Origin: Parascedosporium putredinis
Lineage: Eukaryota > Ascomycota > Sordariomycetes > Microascales > Microascaceae
Assembly (NCBI GenBank): GCA_949357655.1
Contig: CASHTG010000016.1
Span: 124,001 to 188,000 of the forward strand
Reading direction: 5' to 3'
DNA length: 64,000 bases
Made by a program: the position numbers and the translations under genes. The notes beneath the pieces are model-generated. The model worked only from the letters and a program-made list of their open reading frames with translations, did not search any database and had not been told where the DNA came from. This document shows, one piece after another, positions 61,688-64,000 of this stretch. The number at the start of each line of letters is the position of its first letter. The stretch's first letter is position 1.

Positions 61688-63501
61688 TCAAGACAAAAAG
61701 TCAACCACGAGCAGTCGCGCCCCTAGCTCAGCCAACCCATCCAAAAGCTGCACCATTCGCCTCCAGATACCCAGCCACGCCTCGTCCCCGCCTTCCCTGC
61801 GCTCCCACTCCTCCATGACCTTGATACCCCCATCCACGCCCCAGGGGATACCCCTGACCGCCTCGAGGCCCTGCTTGATCTGGAGGTCGAGCGGCCACCC
61901 TTCCAGCTGAGTAATGGGCGCGTAGTGCGCGAGCATGTCGAAGACCATGCGCGCCGTAGCGACGGCATCCAGATCCACGAGGACATCGACGTCGATGTCG
62001 ACAGCCGCGGTCGCGGGGACGCAGCCCAAGGTGCGGCGCCGTCGCCTCTTGTGCGGGCGTGGATGGCGCGCAGGCGCGAAGCAAAGAGGGAGCGGTCCGC
62101 CGAGGCGTTGGAGAGCGCGCGGCAGAGGGCGAGGCCGCCCTTGAGGCGGTGGGGGTTGGCGGGGCTGGGATGGGTGTAGGGATGGACGCGGCACGCGGAG
62201 AGGCATGTGACGAGGAAGGCCTCGACGTGGTCGCCGCGGGCGAGGTAGTAGGTTAGGCACGCCGTCAGTAAGGGCTGGGGCAGCATGGCCCAGAGGAGTC
62301 CCGCACCAGGGGCGCGCAGACGTCGAACTGCTTTCGCAGGTGAGCGCGGTCGTCGGCGGCGGCGGGCTCCGGGAGGGCGTCGAGGGCCTCGTAAATGGTA
62401 GACTGGAGCTTTGTGCCTTTCGTGGCAGAGCTGCTGGCGGTGGAGGGTCCCGAGAGGTCCGGGTCGTGGGTGATGGCGAAGGTGTTGGCCTTGGAGACGG
62501 CAGAGGGGAGGAGGCGGGCGGCTTCATAGACGTTGAGGTCGGAGTGGCAGCGGGGGCATTTGCAGACGAAATGATACTTTTCCAGCTCCTGCCGGCGGTG
62601 GGCGAGAGGGTATGAAGTATCTAGAGGGGGTAAAATGTTAGTGTGGTGAATACAAGGGGGAAAGTTAGAGGTGATTGTCGAGGAAACGCCGTACCAATGT
62701 AAGAGATGGTGATCTCCTCGTCGGCGGCAATAGGCTGGTCCGCCACGAGGAGGGCGGTGCGGCCGTAAATGTGGGCGCTCGCGTTTGGAAGACACGAGTG
62801 GTTCACCATGGCGAGACCGCCATCCAGGAACACGGCATCGTAGCCAATGTCAGGATCGTGGACGTTGAACATGTTTGTCAAGAGCTGCGTTCCGTATTAG
62901 CCACGCTACATAAAAAACAGCTTGCTGTCTTACCTTGCACATGGCAACCGCAAACCTGCCCGCGACATCCCCCGCCAATCCACTCCCCTCGGCCCCGGCC
63001 CTCGCCGCGAGCACCCTAGCCATCTCCCCTGGACTTTGAGGTCCGCCCACGGCCCCGCGCCCGCGCTCCGAAACGCCGCCTCGTTGCCAACCAGCCCTCC
63101 TCCAACAGCAACCCAGGCATCCTTGCGCGCGGCGACCTGGATGAGGGCGCGCACGGGGGTCGGCAAAACCCGACCGGGGGCGCGGCGGCGAGGGCGGGGC
63201 ACTCGACCTTGTGGACGAGCTTCCAGGCGGCGCGCTGGCACGCCTTGGAACAGTACCTGGCCACGCGGCAGGCCGAGCACGGCAGGAGACTGAGCTGGCC
63301 GTCGCCCGGTAGGGAGGCGCGCAGGCAGTAGTGGCAGGTCGTGGCCGAGGCGGCGGCGGTGGGCACGGCGAGGATCGGGGAGGAGTAGGTGGCGAGGCGG
63401 GAGAGGGCCGGCGCCGGGCTGGTTGTGTGGAGGGACCGGCCCTTAGGGTCGGAGGGGCCGCCGCGGACGGCGAGGGATGGAGGGGCCGCTGGTGAGGACA
63501 T
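61688..63501 (-). CDS. MYND-finger and SET-domain protein (SMYD-like)
   Basis: Probably a protein-lysine methyltransferase; the substrate is unknown. After a Ser/Pro/Ala-rich leader the MYND zinc finger is complete, with ligands at Cys56, Cys59, Cys75, Cys78, Cys84, Cys88, His97 and Cys101 (C-x2-C, C-x2-C-x5-C-x3-C-x8-H-x3-C). Introns at 62885-62933 (49 nt) and 62621-62694 (74 nt) flank the SET core, which holds NHSCLPNA and EEITISYI joined to DTSYPL. Both are SET signatures that form the S-adenosylmethionine pocket. The post-SET Cys cluster is FVCKCPRC. The C-terminal part is helical, with RLKGGLALCRALSNAS and AHYAPITQLEGWPLDLQIK, as in SMYD tails, and ends LLVVDFLS. The frame changes near 63180, 63050, 62300 and 62010. 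The start at ATG 63501 follows a GAGGACATGG context on the plus strand; no other ATG is better placed. Confidence 0.87.
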
Positions 63502-64000
63502 GGTGGGGTTCGGGGGTGTGTGTGAAGGAGGGGGGCCACACGCCCAAAAAAAAAAAAAAGAAAAAGAACAAGAAAAAAAGAATGTCGCGGGGAGGGCTTG
63601 TGGCTTGTGGTGTGGCGGGTTGTGGGTTGTGTGTGATGCCCACGATGTGGAAGCGAGGGGAAGGGGGGCTGAAAGAGCAAAGCCTGCAGAGCGAACGCTT
63701 TTTCTCCCTCTATTTTTGACTTTTGACCTGGGGAAAGGCACGAGTCGGGATTGTGCACCTTCGATCGAGTTCGTTAGGTCAGGTAGGAAGCAGGGCTTCA
63801 GCTGTTGGTGCAGGTCTGCGGCGCAGGGCAGCAAGGACCCCGAAAGGCCGGGTGCTGTCAATTGATCCGTTTCCACTTTAAAGATGCGATAACGTCAGCG
63901 AGGGGCTCTACGCAACGTCCGTTTCTCCCTCGGTGGCACGAGTCTTAGTTTGGCCTCTTTGCGTTGGCTCCTCGGCAGAGGCCTCGCGGACCTTTTGTTT
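63502..64000. other. Upstream region of the SET/MYND gene
   Basis: About 500 bp to the window edge. The minus strand is T-rich (A run at 63547-63559 on plus) close to the start codon, as in other leaders here. No coding region is supported. Confidence 0.5.

Overview
The window looks like nuclear DNA of a filamentous ascomycete, most likely a Sordariomycete. The evidence is short GT-AG introns (49-150 nt is typical), pyrimidine-rich leaders before start codons, a DHN-melanin enzyme (scytalone dehydratase), and housekeeping proteins that read like filamentous-fungal orthologues. No bacterial, viral or transposase gene is recognisable. The species cannot be named from sequence alone.

Layout: 1-3.9 kb has no supported gene. 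3.95-8.95 kb (+) holds a low-complexity, coiled-coil-ended fungal protein. 11.2-12.2 kb (+) is scytalone dehydratase, tail-to-tail with a fungal-specific transcription factor at 12.6-15.3 kb (-). 17.5-17.9 kb (+) is acidic ribosomal protein P2. 19.2-21.9 kb (+) is the spindle-checkpoint kinase Mps1. 23.0-23.6 kb (-) is mitochondrial ribosomal protein bL21m, divergent from the 60S biogenesis factor NSA2 at 24.2-25.4 kb (+). 27.8-28.9 kb (+) is a PXMP4-type peroxisomal membrane protein. 28.9-49.6 kb is a 20-kb stretch with no recognisable gene. 49.6-51.2 kb (+) is a bHLH regulator. 53.0-54.1 kb (+) is a two-RRM protein with a mitochondrial-type N-terminus. 55.5-57.5 kb (+) is the PTS1 receptor PEX5. 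58.5-60.8 kb (-) is the RNA exonuclease REX1. 61.7-63.5 kb (-) is a MYND/SET lysine methyltransferase-like protein.

Functionally, the genes group into ribosome and RNA metabolism (P2, bL21m, NSA2, REX1, RRM protein), peroxisomes (PXMP4, PEX5), melanin (scytalone dehydratase), mitotic control (Mps1) and regulation (C6-type factor, bHLH, SET/MYND). They are ordinary genes and do not form a classic cluster.

The most striking property is technical. Nearly every long coding region is broken by one or more frame changes, while codon sense and catalytic residues continue in the new frame. Most are explained by one base missing from a short homopolymer, repeatedly an A run followed by GG. Counting the required corrections makes each gene I checked a multiple of three, so I read these as consensus errors and not pseudogenes. 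I found no convincing undescribed system. The most biological leads are the apparent loss of three Cys ligands in the transcription factor's zinc cluster, a strong G-quadruplex motif inside that gene, and the 20-kb gene-poor interval.
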